Of a DNA stretch of 22,809 bases, positions 21,320 to 22,809 are shown piece by piece. The notes beneath the pieces were generated by a model, which worked only from the letters and a program-made list of their open reading frames with translations, had not been told where the DNA came from and did not search any database. The stretch's first letter is position 1. Every line of letters starts with the position of its first letter. The DNA is from CALZIK01 sp046756565 (GTDB taxonomy: Bacteria > Acidobacteriota > Thermoanaerobaculia > Multivoradales > JAHEKO01): NCBI GenBank assembly GCA_046756565.1, contig JBHHWO010000074.1, forward strand, positions 1 through 22,809. The letters are read 5' to 3'. Position numbers and translations under genes: made by a program.

Positions 21320-22809
21320 GATTTCGGCACGAAGAAGAAGTCGGCGATGTCGTTGCGGGCCCAGCGCATGGTGGCGAACTCGGGGACGCTCCCGGGGGAG
21401 GTGGCGGTCAGCTGGTCGAGGAGCTCGCGGTAGAACTTCGAAGCCTCGAGCACCCCGTCGTTGTCGCGCAGGACCGAGAGGAGCGCAGTCGAAAACCGTG
21501 AATGATCCTGGTCACCCGCGGCTTCCGGTGACGAGTTCCCCGAGGTGAGCACCAGTCGCGCCCGTTTCGCGAGCAGCAGCCGGATGTGGTGGAAGCGCTC
21601 TTCGTCACTCATCCCGCGTGGCAATCGCGCAATCGAAGCTCGTGTGCGCAGGCCCGAGTAGATCGAGTCGGCCACCACGAAGACGTGCTTTGCCGGCACC
21701 AGATCGAGGTGCTCGGTGACGACCGCGCTCGGAATCCAGTTCACCGGATTGACCGGGTCGGCGTCGACCGGCTGCCAGTAGGCGGTCTCGCCCTTGTCGT
21801 CGCGCTTGCCGTGTCCGGCGTAGTAGACCAGCAGGTTGTCCTCGCGAGTCAGCGACTCGCGCAGCTCGTTGAGCGCGGTCATGGTCTGGTAGCGCGTGGC
21901 ATCGACCATCAGGCGGACCTTGAAGCCGTACTTGCCCTCCAACAACTCGGCGATCTCTCTGGCGTCGTTGACCGCGGTGTCGAGCTCGGGGAGCTTCTGA
22001 TACGCCTTGTTGCCGATCACGAGAGCGTGGTACTCGCCGAAGTCGATCTCGGATCGAGTGGGCGGGCCGGTGGCCGGCGTCGCCGTCCCTCCGGCAGTCG
22101 AAGTCCGGGCGAGACGCTTCTCGAGCTCGGCGATGAGCTCTTCGCGTCGAGTGACCTCGACCTTCTCCCGGGCCAGGCTTCCCTCCAGCCGCTCGACAAC
22201 CGATTCGAGCGTCGATCGACGGCGGTCAGCTTCCTCTGACTGGGATTCGATCTCGTTCATCTGGCGGCGGAGCTCTTCGAGCTCGAGCTCCAGTGTTTCG
22301 ACCTCCTTGCGGGTCACACCCAGCTCGGCCCGAGCGGTGAGCAGCTCCTGGTACTCGTCTTCTCCCAGAACCACGAGATCCTGGGCCAGCCCGGCCGCGC
22401 GGCGGTACCAGTTGAGCGCTTCGACGTCGTCCTGATCGACCCCAAGACCCAACTCGTAGAGGTATCCGAGGCTGATCTGGGCGGCGCCGTAGTCCTGTTC
22501 GGCGGCCCTGCGATACCAGACGGCGGCACTTTCGAAATCCGGCAGCGCGCCCAGGCCTTTCTCGAAGATCTGGCCGACGTAGTACTGAGCCTCCTGGTCA
22601 CCCGCCTTCGCCTGCGGCAGCCACACCTCGAGAGCCGTGGCGTAGCTGGCCTGATCGGGCTGGGTGTACTCGCCGCCGCGGATTCGGCAATCCACCGCCG
22701 TCGTGCGAATCGGCTGGCGGGGTGCCAGAAACGTCGAGCGTCTCCCGAGACGGCGGACCTTGGAGGGCAGCAGGCAATCGACGATCAGGAGATCATCGGC
22801 GCTGCGAGT
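21316..22809 (-). CDS. Sel1-repeat/coiled-coil protein with catalytically dead caspase domain, 5' end beyond window
   Basis: The frame is open to the window edge (497 residues visible). Internal GTG 22695 is possible, but the sequence upstream (VRRLGRRSTFLAPRQPIRTT) looks like genuine protein, so I treat the gene as truncated by the window. Domains in order: two Sel1-type repeats (EAQYYVGQIFEKGLG, AAQISLGYLYELGLG), a coiled coil of about 110 residues rich in Glu/Leu/Arg, and a caspase fold starting FGEYHALVIGNKAYQKLPEL. YYAGHG keeps the His, but ADSIYSG has Ile where ADSCYSG has the nucleophile. The protein can bind but should not cleave. It is coupled to the downstream autotransporter by a GTGA overlap. 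Confidence 0.93.
   Translation of the reverse strand, partial: TRSADDLLIVDCLLPSKVRRLGRRSTFLAPRQPIRTTAVDCRIRGGEYTQPDQASYATALEVWLPQAKAGDQEAQYYVGQIFEKGLGALPDFESAAVWYRRAAEQDYGAAQISLGYLYELGLGVDQDDVEALNWYRRAAGLAQDLVVLGEDEYQELLTARAELGVTRKEVETLELELEELRRQMNEIESQSEEADRRRSTLESVVERLEGSLAREKVEVTRREELIAELEKRLARTSTAGGTATPATGPPTRSEIDFGEYHALVIGNKAYQKLPELDTAVNDAREIAELLEGKYGFKVRLMVDATRYQTMTALNELRESLTREDNLLVYYAGHGKRDDKGETAYWQPVDADPVNPVNWIPSAVVTEHLDLVPAKHVFVVADSIYSGLRTRASIARLPRGMSDEERFHHIRLLLAKRARLVLTSGNSSPEAAGDQDHSRFSTALLSVLRDNDGVLEASKFYRELLDQLTATSPGSVPEFATMRWARNDIADFFFVPKS

Overview
The window is GC-rich bacterial chromosome with short intergenic gaps and frequent GTGA/ATGA gene overlaps. A PASTA-less Ser/Thr kinase of the type abundant in Acidobacteriota, a kinase-caspase fusion, Calx-beta adhesin-like proteins and a cox operon with two subunit III paralogues suggest an aerobic, Gram-negative member of Acidobacteriota or a neighbouring phylum. 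Several outer-membrane barrels support the Gram-negative part. The phylum is an inference and no marker gene settles it.

Layout. At 1-455 lie the 3' end of a STAS-domain gene and an N-lobe fragment of a Ser/Thr kinase. At 533-4956 a tightly coupled minus-strand operon encodes an aa3-type cytochrome c oxidase (II, I, two III-like, IV, then a small CPMC-motif membrane protein). At 5190-6335 there is a barrel-like exported protein, followed by a roughly 100-bp imperfect palindrome. At 6535-7608 there is a DUF3179 protein whose single in-frame TGA sits where the family has its conserved Cys, with a hairpin just downstream; this is a candidate selenoprotein. It is followed by a second STAS gene, the C-terminal remnant of a flavin disulfide reductase, and a YceI-family gene. 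At 9100-9453 there is a palindrome-rich patch that includes a foldback MITE inserted with TA duplication exactly at the anti-sigma stop codon. An ECF sigma/zinc-finger anti-sigma pair (minus strand) diverges from a small unknown ORF plus a DUF3187 outer-membrane gene. At 12074-14146 are a class II glutamine amidotransferase, a probable MNIO-partner-like protein and a tandem ACT-domain protein. At 14269-15243 is a Pro/Glu-rich exported protein whose signal peptide is broken by TGA.

The right third (15875-22809) is a distinct module. A Ser/Thr kinase-transmembrane-caspase fusion (plus strand, His/Cys dyad intact) converges on a minus-strand pair: a Sel1/coiled-coil protein with a closely related caspase domain whose catalytic Cys is Ile, translationally coupled to a five-Calx-beta, Ig-like autotransporter. 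The two caspase domains are clearly paralogous. I infer a membrane signalling and surface system that pairs an active and an inactive caspase-like domain.

The observations I rate highest are the Sec-type TGA in the DUF3179 gene, the caspase/pseudo-caspase/autotransporter module, the MITE at a stop codon, and a cytochrome oxidase subunit I lacking the K-channel lysine.
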